Source: Charina bottae (taxonomy: Eukaryota > Chordata > Lepidosauria > Squamata > Charinaidae). From it: 64,000 nt of DNA. The notes beneath the pieces were generated by a model. The model saw only the letters and a list, made by a program, of their open reading frames with translations. It searched no databases and was not told the DNA's origin. Below are positions 12,506 to 22,826 of the stretch, piece after piece (position 1 is the stretch's first letter; each line of letters begins with the position of its first letter). A program made the position numbers and the translations under genes. The stretch is taken from positions 20,250,501 to 20,314,500 of the forward strand of contig JALMGJ010000008.1 in assembly GCA_023362775.1 (NCBI GenBank), read 5' to 3'.

Positions 12506-15500
12506 GAGAATGAGAATGTATTTAAGTGAAAACACAACTATTCCAGTTCAGATCTCCAGAGGTAGCCTTCCAAAATGCTTTCATAGATCATAGAGCCTTA
12601 TAACACATTGGTTAAATTCCCCTATCACACTAAATTATAGCCTGAGTAAGCTATGATTGACGGGGCTCATGCATTGTGAGAACACATAAACTATAATTTA
12701 CAAAACACAGTGTCTGGATTCATACAATAGCCAAAACATTGCCAGACAAACTCTTTTATGGCTTAACATGTGAACCCATCTCTTCCTTACTTCTCTTACT
12801 CTTCCATTCAAAACGGCAGCTTCTTTTGTTTGTTTTTCCTGTATTGAATTATCCTGCACTACAATACCCTCAGCACCAACATACTGTAGGCCAGGGCTTT
12901 CCAAAGTTTTTCCTGCGGCGACACACCAACCGGCGTTGGTGTGTCGCCGCGGGAAAACCCAGAAGTGCGATAGCGCGCAAAAACCCGGAAGCGCTGCTGC
13001 TGCTTTCGGGTTTTGCGCTCTGCAGTTGGTGTATCACCGCGGGAAAACCCGGAAGTGCTGATGATGATCAGCGCTTCCGGGTTGTGTGGCGACACACCAG
13101 ACTGTGTGTGGCGACACACTTTTGTGTCGCGACACACAGTTTGGAAAGCTCTGCTGTAGGCACTACCTCATCCATTACCAGCCTGTTGTTCCATAAGATC
13201 TGATGGAACAAGGCCTTTCTCCTTGTTCCAGGGGTGACATAGCATGACTGGTGGAGACTAGATCAAGGGCTTTCTCAGTGACCATGACTGCTTTAGGAGG
13301 CCAGGATAAAACCATATCTGGCAGATGGCATTTCTATTTTTATTTATTTATTGCATTTATATTCCATCTTTCTTCTAGGAGCTCAACATTTAGATATTAA
13401 TCCATGTTTTATCCCACTCTTACCTCTGAAAGGTACATTGGGTTGAGAGAGAATGATTGAACTAAAGTCATGTTGTGAACTCACTGTGACTGAGTGAGAA
13501 CTTTACCTGGGTCTCTAAGGTTCAAGTTCAACCTTTTAGCCACTGTACTGAAGTGTCTTCAATTGGGTTAGTTTCACAAGTGAGTAAATATAATATAAGC
13601 TGCCATGTCTATGTTTTTACTTTTCATGCTGGTGGTGGTAAAATCATTCCTTTAAATTATTTTAATTTTGGATTGCCATATTTCCTGCCTTCCTGCCTAG
13701 AGAATGTACACAAGAAGGATGGGATGTAATTTATTTGAAAAATAAAACATTAAACATTTAGTTAGAGATATGAAAGTGGGATGTTCGGCATGCAAAGTAT
13801 CTTCTTTCCCACTGAGATCTAGCATTTGCTCATACAAATTATTTGTATTCTCTCCCTATCCAAATGCTTTTGGTCAACAGTACAAAGTATCTCTCTTTTC
13901 AGAAAGAAGAAGCGAGCAATCATGATGATGGTGACAGTTGTGGTTTTGTTTGCTATTTGCTGGACACCTTTCCATGTAACGCACATGTTGATAGAATACA
14001 GTGAGTAGTTTGTTCTTATGAAATAGTAACAGAGAAGGGTTTTTTGCTTAAAAAAAGCAAACAAACAATATGTTAAAATGATACTAGAATACTGAATTTT
14101 CTAATGTGCTATTATAACAAATCAAATAGATTTCAATAAAGACAATTACTGCAATATATTTTTAAAAGCTTCTGATTTATACATAAAAGCTATTTATGTT
14201 TGAGTAATAATATTTTAATACTGATTGTTTCCCTTGACTAAATGAGTATCCATTTAAACTGGCATTTAAATTCCTGTTGACAAATGCCTAAGCAATGTAA
14301 AAATTTTGCCAGGCAATGCTTGATCTTTACATTTATTTATTTATTTATGTTTATTTTCTATACCACCACCATCATCATCATCATCATCATCATTATTATT
14401 ATTATTATTATTATTATTTTATAAATAACTCAAGGCAGCAAACATACCAATACTTCCTCCTCCTATATTCCCCACAACAACAACCCTGTGAGGTGAGTTC
14501 GGCTGAGAGAGAAAGTCACCCAGCAGGCTTTCATGCCTAAGTGCAAGAAATTAGTCATAAATACTGGAAGATTAATAGTGCAATTCTGTACATATTGTAA
14601 ACAAAGTAAATAATCTAAGTGGGTTATTAGACTTTATCTTGTTGTAAGAGAGCAAGTTTGATGTAGTGATTAAGGCATCAGGCTAGAAACTGGAGACCAT
14701 GAGTTCTAGTCCGGCCTTAGGCACAAAGCCAGTTGGGTGACCTTGGGCCAGTCACTTCCTCTCAGCCCTAGGAAGGAGGCAATGGCAAACCACTTCCAAA
14801 AAACCTTGCCAAGAAAACTGCAAAGACTTGTCCAGGTAGTCTCTGAGAATTGGACATGGTTGAATGGATTAAAAAAACTGTTAATAACATCTATCTCTCA
14901 GCCCTAGAAAGGAGCCAATGGCAAACCAGGAGACTGAGGGTTCTAGTCCCGCCTCAGGTATGAAAGCCGGCTGTGTGACCTTGGGCCAGTCACTCTCTCT
15001 CAGCCCTAGGAAGCAGGTGTGGGCTTGTTTGTATGTAGGGCATGAGCCAGTTTATCAGTCATCAGCTTAAGTTATTGACTATAATTTATGTGTTAGTTGT
15101 GTATATAGCATATATAATTTTAATAGCATACTTCTTTCTTGAATTTCTTGAACATATTTTATAATTAATCTGATATAAATTTCATTCTGGAATAATTGGA
15201 TTTTTATTTCTACTTAACTTGTTCAGATACATAATGAAATTAATAATTGGATAAATAATCCATGTATCATTGAAGAGATGCTTAACATATATTTTTCTCT
15301 CTCTAGGTAATTTTGAAAGAGAATATGATGATGTCACTATTAAGATGATATTTGGAATAGTTCAGGTAATTGGATTTGCTAATTCCATTTGCAATCCAAT
15401 TGTATATGCCTTTATGAATGAGAACTTCAAGAAGAACTTCCTCTCTGCAATTTGCTTTTGCATTATGAAAGAAAACTTGTCTCCATTCAGGCAACACAAA

Positions 15501-15704
15501 AACTTGAAAATCACAATGATGCAGCATGAGGATGGGGCCTGTAGAAGAGAGCTGGTTTCCTTGGAAGAGACTAGAAGAGAAGCATTCAGTGAAGGCAACA
15601 TTGAAGTAAAATTCTGTGATCAACCCTTTCCCAAAAAGACCTCCAGAAGACACCTTGCTTTGTTCACATCAGAATTCACTGAGCACACTTCGCTGGGATG
15701 CTAG
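2669..15704 (+). CDS. QRFPR: QRFP receptor (26RFa/RF-amide GPCR), exons 2-6, 5' partial
   Basis: Encodes the C-terminal three quarters of a class A G-protein-coupled receptor for RF-amide peptide 26RFa/QRFP, a plasma-membrane receptor involved in feeding and energy balance in mammals. Five exons splice in one open frame of about 316 residues plus stop, against 431 residues in human; the missing first exon should encode the N-terminus to TM2. Visible landmarks: ERH in place of DRY after TM3, as in this receptor group; a TM4 exon ending VGSPMWHVQ; CCLEEW in extracellular loop 2; CWTPFH in TM6; NSICNPIVY (NPxxY) in TM7; and the conserved tail GNIEVK and RHLALF. All exon junctions have AG acceptors and GT donors with compatible phases. 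No stop or frameshift was seen. Identification rests on family recognition, not a search. Confidence 0.93.
2828..4032 (+). other. QRFPR: QRFPR intron between exons 2 and 3
   Basis: AT-rich intronic sequence without a recognisable element. The short reading frames inside it are not supported. Confidence 0.7.
4033..4094 (+). CDS. QRFPR: QRFPR exon 3 (TM4)
   Basis: A 62-base exon, too short for an ORF scan. Acceptor tttttag before 4033 and donor gtatgg after 4094. It completes the split glycine and encodes IVWLLAAVVGSPMWHVQRVE, TM4 plus the start of extracellular loop 2. It ends in phase 0, matching the next exon. Confidence 0.9.
4216..4381. mobile_element. Small fold-back MITE
   Basis: The ends are inverted (CTGCAGGGT at 4216, ending ACCCTGCAG at 4381). 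The interior is also a hairpin: 'ttgaagctctgcc' on the left pairs with 'ggcagagcttcag' on the right, and 'gtggccatga' with 'tggccat'. No transposase or clear target duplication was seen, so the superfamily is open. Confidence 0.55.
4497..4593. repeat. Perfect 33-base inverted repeat in QRFPR intron
   Basis: Positions 4497-4529 and 4561-4593 are exact reverse complements, separated by 31 bases. The arms contain TCTAGA and ATTTAAAT-like segments. It could be a very small MITE or a structured intronic RNA; no target duplication was recognised. Confidence 0.7.
5013..6394. mobile_element. Non-autonomous hAT element, copy A (1,382 bp)
   Basis: Terminal inverted repeats CAGAGCTTTCCAAACT at the left and AGTTTGGAAAGCTCTG-like at the right. 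It is flanked by a perfect 8-base duplication, ACATAGAT (5005-5012 and 6395-6402), the size expected of hAT transposons. The interior is GC-rich and has no transposase. It consists of two modules each present in both orientations: A 5320-5466, B 5524-5758, inverted A 5759-5915 and inverted B 5982-6216. The overlapping open frames reflect GC content, not genes. Confidence 0.88.
6429..6657. mobile_element. MITE with CAGGTAGTCCTC termini
   Basis: Starts CAGGTAGTCCTC and ends GAGGACTCCCTG, with the interior keyed to repeated 'tttagtgac/tacgacc' words. A longer relative lies at 44336-44769. DNA-transposon type, no coding capacity. Confidence 0.6.
6989..7224 (+). CDS. QRFPR: QRFPR exon 4 (extracellular loop 2, TM5, intracellular loop 3)
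   Basis: Acceptor tctttcag before 6989 and donor gttggt after 7224; the donor is non-consensus after the first two bases. It encodes NKYDFLYEKEY, CCLEEW, the hydrophobic TM5 with LPLMLMLLLYSKIGYELW, and the start of loop 3 (KKRVGDASVLQSIH). The last codon is split after two bases (AG), giving Arg with the next exon. Confidence 0.92.
7533..7800 (+). repeat. 39-bp tandem array with E-box, CCAAT and GC-box words
   Basis: CACGTG (or CATGTG) starts at 7533, 7572, 7611, 7650, 7689, 7728 and 7761: a 39-base period with a shortened last unit. Each unit carries CACGTG, then ATTGGCT (reverse CCAAT box), a 'ggctccaaa' segment, and in most units CCCCGCCCC. Two diverged units lie inverted in copy A (about 6246-6325) and one in a different MITE (52061). 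Whether it drives transcription cannot be told from sequence. Confidence 0.85.
7907..8041. mobile_element. Palindromic MITE nested in the hAT transposon
   Basis: About 135 bases whose halves are reverse complements around 'cagcaaggctggctg', with 'acttcaactcccagaattcc' on the left. The same family occurs at 28316-28442 and 30412-30545 and as a half at 11234-11302. No clear target duplication at this copy. Confidence 0.7.
8690..10640 (-). pseudogene. hAT transposase with BED-type zinc finger, frameshifted
   Basis: Cut-and-paste transposase of the hAT superfamily, in the ZBED/FAM200-like branch known from vertebrate genomes. The likely start is Met at 10565 (MDKFVIKKKKAGEDY), 25 codons inside the open frame. 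In order: a basic N-terminus; a zinc-finger segment with CLVCG and HFTKKHSHL (about 10320-10270); a catalytic-domain stretch with LQLDETTDVRG near 9900; VGICTVGAPSMVG near 9700; and EVRWLSRGRVLCRVYKL near 9440, typical of these transposases. The C-terminal dimerisation region (ICEASFSTM) is still readable near 8820. A frameshift near 9570-9600 separates the two halves. In-frame stops follow at 8950 (apparent CGA-to-TGA) and 8770. It cannot make full-length enzyme. Confidence 0.88.
11018..11610. repeat. Inverted duplication inside the hAT transposon
   Basis: 11018-11147 and 11481-11610 are reverse complements with few differences, separated by about 330 bases. The shared text includes 'gcttcaccctcaaagcaggc' and 'gtcctgcacacaaatgggg'. 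The spacer holds half of a palindromic MITE (11234-11302). Confidence 0.8.
11234..11302. mobile_element. Half copy of the palindromic MITE
   Basis: Only the right half of the family seen at 28316-28442 is present, from 'gctggctggggaattctg' to 'gaaaaacactg'. It is a truncated remnant. Confidence 0.6.
11873..12192. mobile_element. Non-autonomous hAT element, copy C (320 bp)
   Basis: Termini CAGAGCTCTCCAAACTGTG and ACTTTGGAAAGCCCTG of the same family. The flanking 8-mers AGTTAAAG and GTATAAAG agree at only 5 of 8 positions, so the target duplication has decayed or one flank was altered. Interior GC-rich, no gene. Confidence 0.75.
12405..12505 (+). repeat. TATACA hexanucleotide microsatellite
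   Basis: Near-pure (TATACA)n array in QRFPR intron 4, with one break near 12430. Confidence 0.95.
12892..13153. mobile_element. Non-autonomous hAT element, copy D (262 bp)
   Basis: Termini CAGGGCTTTCCAAAG and AGTTTGGAAAGCTCTG, flanked by a perfect 8-base duplication CTGTAGGC (12884-12891 and 13154-13161). The interior repeats a 'gcgggaaaacccggaag' word and has many CpG sites. No coding capacity. Confidence 0.9.
13903..14000 (+). CDS. QRFPR: QRFPR exon 5 (TM6)
   Basis: Acceptor ctcttttcag before 13903 and donor gtgagt after 14000. It encodes KKKRAIMMMVTVVVLFAICW followed by TPFH, which is TM6 with the CWxP motif, and ends on one base of a serine codon. Intron 4 before it is 6.7 kb, swollen by hAT insertions. 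Confidence 0.93.
14328..14540 (-). repeat. SINE fragment with CAT/ATT microsatellite
   Basis: Reverse-strand copy of the tRNA-SINE family: 'aaataactcaaggcagc' and 'aaagtcacccagcaggc' are reverse complements of words in the copy at 2016-2460. It is joined to a (CAT)n(ATT)n array at 14366-14420. Confidence 0.65.
14647..14878 (+). repeat. tRNA-derived SINE
   Basis: Full copy of the family at 22595-22826: head 'gtgattaaggcatcaggc', middle 'ttgggccagtcac', 3' part 'caatggcaaaccacttcc', and a short A tail. The 3' 'attggacatggttgaatgg' resembles the BovB 3' end, as in SINEs mobilised by BovB. Confidence 0.75.
14893..15020 (+). repeat. Partial, rearranged SINE
   Basis: Second SINE copy abutting the first. 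It begins with 3' text (cagccctagaaaggagcc) and then jumps back to head text (ggagactgagggttctag), so pieces are out of order or two fragments are joined. Confidence 0.5.
15307..15704 (+). CDS. QRFPR: QRFPR exon 6 (TM7 and C-terminal tail) with stop codon
   Basis: Acceptor ctctctag before 15307. It encodes NFEREYDDVTIKMIF, TM7 with NSICNPIVYAFMNENF, and a cytoplasmic tail of about 90 residues, ending in TAG at 15702-15704. Clear identity to known QRFPR C-termini makes this the strongest anchor for the gene call. Confidence 0.94.
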
Positions 15705-17486
15705 CAAAATGGATCTTTGTGTTCCAACATTTGTCAATGGTTTTTCAAGCTTTATAGTTTAAATGTTTTGCTTGCTATACATAATACAAAGATGTTTTTT
15801 GTTTGCCTCAGCTAGAGTTGTCCAGCTCAGGCTGCTAAACGGTTTACATATGGTCATCACTACATTAGGCAAACAGCACACAATGGTTGATTTTCATTGC
15901 TTGGGACTGTGTTTTCTTTCTTCATTTGTTTAAAAAAAGATTCATGTGGTTTTCTCTTCTGTTTTATTGTGTGTTTCTAGTCCAAGAAAAAAAAACCCCT
16001 TGCTCTGCCAGATGAACTGTATTTGGTTACAATTACTATGCGTTGCCTTGCTGCCAATCAGTGTATATAATAGCAACAAATCTCAAACAAACCTGTGATC
16101 ATGGATGCCATGCAGCTATTCGATATCCTAAAAATCACTAGTTATTTTTTATGTTATTTAATTAGCTTATGTTGCCAACTTGAATAACAAAGGAAAAAAC
16201 TAGCAACTGCATTCTCTACAGAAGGAGTGCAGAGTAGGTTTTTGAGATGCATTTCTGATAGAGAAAGCAACCTTAAAAATCATTCAGAAATCATTATTTG
16301 ATTTCAGTGGATCTGAAAATCAGCTATTAATTAAACATAGTGTCAGGCTCCCCAATCACATGTTCTCAGAAACTTTGATTGTTTTCGCCTGCATGAAACT
16401 TGCGAGTCTGGAATGGGAGTTGGGAGGGGGCATGCCAGGAGTGTGAAAGCAAGTTGTTTGGACTATCTCTGGAATCCAAGGTCCGGCTGTTGGAGACATC
16501 TGCATGAAGCAGCATGGAGCTGGCATGAAGGGGGGCTATGGGTGATGGGGGGGGGGAGAAGAGGCTTGGCTTTTTGAAATGTTTAATTGGGGAAAAAAGC
16601 GGGAACTTTCATTTGCAACTTTCTTGTGGATCTGTGTACTACTTTCCGTTAAATGAGATTCTGTAATTCTTTTGCATGAGCTTGCTTTAATTGGAATTGA
16701 GTATAGCAGTCATTACACATAGCATAACATAGTTGACACAGTCAAGTCAGCATTAGCCTGACAAGAAATCTAACCTTACTGTCTAGGAATAGTGCAGGCT
16801 TTCCAAGACACAGAAAAACGTTGCTTAAATGCAATTTAGGATCTGGGATGCCAGATCTTCTCACCAGGTTAGATGGCACATCGTTTTTTACTCTTCTCCA
16901 AAGGAACTTGGCAGTGGTAGCACATAAATGCTAATAAGTAGCAATGTTATCAAGCCCCCTTCAGTGTTTAATTAGACTTATTGGCATAATCAACATCACA
17001 TCAGATTAGAATTGTTATTCGCCTACAAATAAGTACTGGAAGAACGGGAAGCTTTGCATTTGCTGCAGAATGAAAAGGCAGCTTGCCAACACAGCAAAAC
17101 TGCCTCTATGGCCCATATACAAAGACTAGTGTACAAATGGCCTGCGCTGAATTCTGATTCCAGCATTGCTCAAAATGACCACTTGGTGATTTGTTTCCTT
17201 ATGTTAGAAAATTGTTGCAAAATAGCAGACATAATGTAAAAATGCTTCATGTTAGTCTCCCCACCTCTTCTCTGTGAAAGGGTATGTGTTAGCACTCTTG
17301 TTTATACATGCTAAACTAGAGACATGACCCACCACAGGGGCCCTTGGCCATCAAAAGCACATAATTCCTGCCTTATATAATGTCCTCTGACCATTCAGTA
17401 GAGCTTCTGCTCTTTACCTGATGGAAGCAATATTAGTTACTTCTAGCTTGTGGTGAAGTACTTACTAGATAACATTAGAGCTGAAT
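15705..17486 (+). other. QRFPR 3' flank / possible 3' UTR, then intergenic
   Basis: No canonical AATAAA was recognised close to the stop codon; an ATTAAA lies near 16328. The 3' end of the transcript cannot be placed. No further coding sequence was seen before the BovB insertion. Confidence 0.4.
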
Positions 17487-17594
17487 AATTGCAGCCCTGC
17501 TTCTCTGTCTCTTTAGCCATTAGTGTAATCCGAGATCCATTGACATCAATCTTTGTAGATACACAGATACACACAGACACACACACACAAACAC
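17487..17594 (+). repeat. 108-bp target-site duplication, left copy
   Basis: Begins aattgcagccctgcttc and ends in a CA-rich stretch, ending aaacac. It is identical to 20595-20702 except for one C/T difference near the end. It directly abuts the 5' end of the BovB element. Confidence 0.9.
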
Positions 17595-20594
17595 GGAAGA
17601 TGGGACCCCCAGGTTGGAAGATGGTCAAAATGCTACTGGGGAGGAACAGAGGATACATTCAACTAGCCCCAGATGTGATGACGCAGCTAGCTCAAAGCCG
17701 AAAGGACGGCTAGCGGCCGACGGTGCTGGTGATGAACGACGAATCCGATGTTCTAAAGATCAACACACCATAGGAACCTGGAATGTAAGATCTATGAGCC
17801 AGGGCAAATTGGATGTGGTTATTGGTGAGATGTCAAGATTAAATATAGACATTTTAGGTGTCAGTGAACTGAAATGGACTGGAATGGGCCACTTCACATC
17901 AGATGACCACCAGATCTACTACTGTGGACAAGAGGACCACAGAAGAAATGGAGTAGCCTTCATAAGTAATAATAAAGTGGCTAAAGCAGTGCTTGGATAC
18001 AATCCAAAAAACGATAGAATGATCTCAATTCGAATTCAGGGTAAGCCATTTAACATCACAGTGATCCAAATATACGCCCCAACCACAGATGCTGAAGAAG
18101 CAGAAGTAGATCAGTTCTATGAGGATCTGCAGCACCTACTGGATAATACACCAAAAAGAGATGTTATTTTCATTACAGGAGACTGGAATGCTAAGGTGGG
18201 TAGTCAGACGACACCTGGAATTACAGGCAAGCATGGTCTGGGAGAACAAAATGAAGCAGGACATAGGCTGATAGAATTTTGCCAAGACAACTCACTGTGC
18301 ATAACAAACTCTCTCTTCCAACAACCTAAAAGACGACTTTATACATGGACTTCACCAGATGGTCGACACCGAAATCAGATTGACTACATCCTTTGCAGCC
18401 AAAGGTGGCGGACATCTATACAGTCGGTAAAAACAAGACCTGGAGCTGACTGTAGTTCAGATCACGAACTTCTTATTGCAAAATTTAGAATCAGACTAAA
18501 GGGAATAGGGAAGACCCACAGATCAGTTAGATATGAGCTCACTAATATTCTTAAGGAATATGCAGTGGAGGTGAAGAATAGATTTAAGGGACTAGATTTA
18601 GTAGATAGGGTCCCGGAAGAACTATGGACAGAAGTTCGCAACATTGTTCAGGAGGTGGCAACAAAAAACGTCCCAAAGAAAAAGAAAACCAAGAAGGCAA
18701 GATGGCTGTCTGCTGAGACACTGGAAGTAGCCCAAGAAAGAAGGAAAGCAAAAGGCAACAGTGATAGGGGGAGATATGCCCAATTAAATGCAAAATTCCA
18801 GAGGTTAGCCAGAAGAGAGAAAGAATTATTTTTAAACAAGCAATGTGCGGAAGTGGAAGAAGACAATAGAATAGGAAGGACAAGAGACCTCTTCCAGAAA
18901 ATTAGAAACATTGGAGGTAAATTCCAGGCAAAAATGGGTATGATCCAAAACAAAGATGGCAAGGACCTAACAGAAGCAGAAGAGATCAAGAAAAGGTGGC
19001 AAGAATATACGGAAGATCTGTATAGGAAGGATAATAATATTGGAGATAGCTTTGACGGTGCGGTCAGTGAGTTAGTGCCAGACATCCTGAACAGTGAGGT
19101 TGAATGGGCCTTAAGAAGCATTGCTAATAACAAGGCAGCAGGAGACGACGGTATCCCAGCTGAACTGTTTAAAATCTTGCAAGATGCTGCTGTCAAGGTG
19201 ATGCATGCCATATGCCAGCAAATTTGGAAAACACAAGAATGGCCATCAGATTGGAAAAAATCAACTTATATCCCCATACCAAAAAAGGGAAGCACTAAAG
19301 AATGTTCAAACTAACGAACAGTGGCACTTATTTCACATGCCAGTAAGGTAATGCTTAAGATCTTCCAAGGTAGACTCCAGCAATTCATGGAGCGAGAATT
19401 GCCAGATGTACAAGCTGGGTTTAGAAAAGGCAGAGGAACTAGAGACCAAATTGCCAATATCCGCTGGATAATGGAGAAAGCCAGAGAGTTTCAGAAAAAC
19501 GTCTATTTTTGTTTTATTGACTATTCTAAAGCCTTTGACTGTGTGGATCATAACAAAATGTGGCAAGTTCTTGGTGGTATGGGGATACCAAGTCATCTTG
19601 TCTGCCTCCTGAGGAATCTGTATAACGACCAAGTAGCAACGGTAAGAACAGAGCACGGAACAACGGACTGGTTTAAGATTGGGAAAGGAGTACGGCAGGG
19701 CTGTATACTCTCACCCAACCTATTCAACCTGTACGCAGAACACATCATGCAACGTGCTGGGCTTGAGGAATCCAAGGCTGGAGTTAAAATCGCTGGAAGA
19801 AACATTAACAATCTTATATATGCAGATGATACCACTTTGATGGATGAAAGCGAGGAGGAGCTGAGGAGCCTTATGATGAAGGTGAAAGAAGAAAGTGCAA
19901 AAGCTGGGTTGCAGTTAAACCTCAAAAAAACCAAGATGATGGCAACCAGCTTGATTGATAACTGGCAAATAGAGGGAGAAAAAGTGGAGGCAGTGACAGA
20001 CTTTGTATTTCTAGGTGCAAAGATTACTGCAGATGCTGACTGCAGCCAGGAAATCCGAAGACGTCTACTTCTTGGGAGGAGAGCAATGGCAAATCTTGAT
20101 AAAATAGTTAAGAGCAGAGACATCACACTGACAACAAAGGTCCGCATAGTTAAAGCAATGGTATTCCCTGTAGTAACCTATGGCTGTGAGAGCTGGACCA
20201 TAAGGAAGGCTGAGCGAAGGAAGATAGATGCTTTTGAACTGTGGTGTTGGAGGAAAATTCTGAGAGTGCCGTGGACTGCAAGAAGATCAAACCAGTCCAT
20301 ACTCCAGGAAATCAAGCCAGACTGCTCACTTGAGGGAATGATATTAAAGGCAAAACTGAAGTACTTTGGCCACATAATGAGAAGACAGGATACCCTGGAG
20401 AAGAAGCTGATGCTAGGGAAAGTGGAAGGCAAAAGGAAGAGGGGCCGACCAAGGGCAAGATGGATGGATGATATTCTGGAGGTGACGGACTCAACCATGG
20501 GGGAGCTGGGGATGGTGACGGCCGACAGGAAGCTCTGGCGTGGGCTGGTCCATGAAGTCACGAAGAGTCGGAAGCGACTAAACGAATAAACAAC
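17595..20594 (+). mobile_element. BovB (RTE-clade) LINE, nearly complete
   Basis: A 3.0 kb element that begins at the 'ggaagatgggacc' of the 5' region and ends with the BovB-like 3' end 'gcgactaaacgaataaacaac'. It is flanked by 108-base direct repeats. The copy at 63742 reaches about 100 bases further 5', so this one is slightly 5'-truncated but keeps the whole protein-coding region. BovB is known for horizontal transfer among squamates, ruminants and ticks. Confidence 0.93.
17614..20589 (+). pseudogene. BovB endonuclease/reverse transcriptase, one stop codon
   Basis: Encodes the single multi-domain protein of an RTE LINE, which nicks target DNA and copies its RNA there. The N-terminal apurinic-type endonuclease shows TWNVRSM, GVSELKW, GDWNAKVG and SDHELL (about residues 50-290). 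Reverse transcriptase motifs follow: FIDYSKAFDCVDH, GVRQGCILSP and the catalytic YADD. The C-terminal part has YGCESWTIRKAE and HIMRRQ. Residues 1-566 and the remaining ~424 residues are in the same frame, divided only by TAA at 19312-19314, at a place where the copy's relatives would have a tyrosine codon. No frameshift was seen elsewhere. No ATG is needed for the first residue assigned here (TTG), so the true start is uncertain. The copy looks young but is probably not competent. Confidence 0.92.
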
Positions 20595-20702
20595 AATTGC
20601 AGCCCTGCTTCTCTGTCTCTTTAGCCATTAGTGTAATCCGAGATCCATTGACATCAATCTTTGTAGATACACAGATACACACAGACACACACACATAAAC
20701 AC
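20595..20702 (+). repeat. 108-bp target-site duplication, right copy
   Basis: Direct repeat of 17487-17594 with one mismatch (T for C at 20696), placed immediately after the BovB 3' end. Confidence 0.9.
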
Positions 20703-22587
20703 ACACACATATGTATAGCCTTAATTTATAAACTATTTAATTTTTCTGTCTCCTTTAACTAGCCTTGTTACTAATGTGGGTAAACTCAAGCTTAGTTATT
20801 TTGTAACTTTCTACTTTAAAATGCTAAAGTAAACAGACTTTTAGCTTGATCTAGCACAGCACTTTTCTTTTTTAAAAATATTGATAATGCTACTCTACTA
20901 TTGTTGATCCACGTCTTTGCTTAATGGAGCCAAACAACAGTTTGTAACTTGTTCTCAGTAGGAAAATGGCACCTTCCTGGGTTAACTAGAAAGCCTAATG
21001 AAACATTTAATCCTATCTATTAAATTCTGGAAGGTTTTTAAAGTTACAGCTTAAAGATTTGTAGGGAAATGTTATCGATATCATTGATAATTTGAAATAA
21101 AATTATGTAAATATAATAAAATATCATTTTATCCTTTGCAGATGCATCTACAAGACCCACTGCTTTCATGCCTTTATAATGTAAGCTCCATCCCTTTTGT
21201 ATGTGTGAGGGATGTTATGATGGATGTACAAAATGGGTAGAGTTTGCCTTGCATCAGCACCCTAAAGCTGCTTTCATCATTGCCCCCCTCCCTGTGGTTG
21301 CCACTGCTACTATATTTTAAATGTGATCAAAGTTCTAGAAATTTTTTGAGATAGTTTCAACAAAAGCTACCATTAGGATCTCAATATGTCCAGAATTTTT
21401 AACTATTTGATACAGGAAAAGGTTGCTATGGAGATAGATTATTGTTTTATGGAGATACTGGTTTCATTACAGAATAAGTACTGTACATTTCCTATATTTT
21501 TTTAAATGCACTATAAGATGGTGATATGGAAATTTAATTTCCTTGTCATAGGTTAATGTCCCCTGAGGACACAATGGGCGGAATACTAAATAAGGAATAC
21601 TAAATAAGACCAGTATCAAAAACTAATCCATGACATAAATGCATTTGGGTTGAGCAAACCTATGATCCCAGTTGAGCATGATAGGGACCACAAGCCTATA
21701 GAAAGCTATTTGATGTGCATTAACCAACATATGCCTGGCCTGCATTCAGTGTGCTTAGTTTATTGCAGAATCCTTTGGCATTGTGATGAACTCAGTAAAC
21801 AGTATAGATAAAACAGGATGTCTCCACTGGCTGAAGGAACATCTTTTCCTTCTTCATATGCGCCAGAACTCTGGAACTTCAATATAAGAGCTGATGGAAA
21901 TATAAAAATGAAAAATAGCTTTTCCTGGTCTCACTGAGTATTAGAGAAACTGGCTGTGGTTATGAGTACAATGTGAATCAATTCTTTATCTCAATTATAA
22001 GTAACATCAATATGCTGCTGAAGTGCTACTTAATAAGCATAGGATTATTAAGAATAAAATATTCTTTCATACATTTTAAGCTAAACCCTTTGATGGATCG
22101 CAATATGAGATAATGATGAAAGGTTTTGCTTATACTTTGATATACATTAAAATCAGTAATCTTTGCTTTTTAAAAATGCAGCAACTGATGAATTGTTTGA
22201 GAATTTTTTATATGGCTGTGATTGAATAACACTTCCTGGCAAGGGGGGGAAATCTATAGGTCTAAATTTGGTTAACTACCTTGCATTACTTATTTTATAA
22301 TTTTTGATAAATTCCATTTATGGCAATCATGATTTTAGAGTTTCTTCAAGAAAAGAATAGTGAATTCTAACTATATATTATATTACATGTAATAAGCAGA
22401 TCCTTTATAAATAAAAAATTAAAAGTTCGAGTTGGGAAAATAATGTATTAATACATTAATAGAGTATACCAAAGCGGGATCGAAGTAAAATTCATAAATA
22501 AATGCTAAAATAGTATCAGCATATAATACCAATTTATCTTCTAATGGATTATGCAAAAAGGCCATAAATACTATGATCTTGCCGAAG
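20703..22587. other. Intergenic sequence, nothing supported
   Basis: AT-rich, no long open frames, no recognised repeat. Confidence 0.5.
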
Positions 22588-22594
22588 AGCACAA

Positions 22595-22826
22595 GAGCCA
22601 GTTTGGTGTAGTGGTTAAGGCATCAGGCTAGAAACTGGGAGACCGTGAGTTCTAGGCCCACCTTGGGCATGAAAGCCATCTGGGTGACTTTGGGCCAGTC
22701 ACTCACTCTCAGCCCTAGGAAGGAGGTAATGGCAAACCACTTCTGAAAAACCTTGCCAAGAAAACTGCAGGGACTTGTCCAGGCAGTCTCCAAGAATCAG
22801 AGATGATTGAACGGATAAAAAAAAAT
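22595..22826 (+). repeat. tRNA-derived SINE, clean copy
   Basis: Starts 'gagccagtttggtgtagtgg', ends in an A-rich tail. It is flanked by a 7-base direct repeat AGCACAA (22588-22594 and 22827-22833). The best reference copy of the family in this window. Confidence 0.8.

Noticed and set aside
18462..19211. Minus-strand open frames of 60-187 codons
   Set aside because: Antisense shadows of the BovB coding region.
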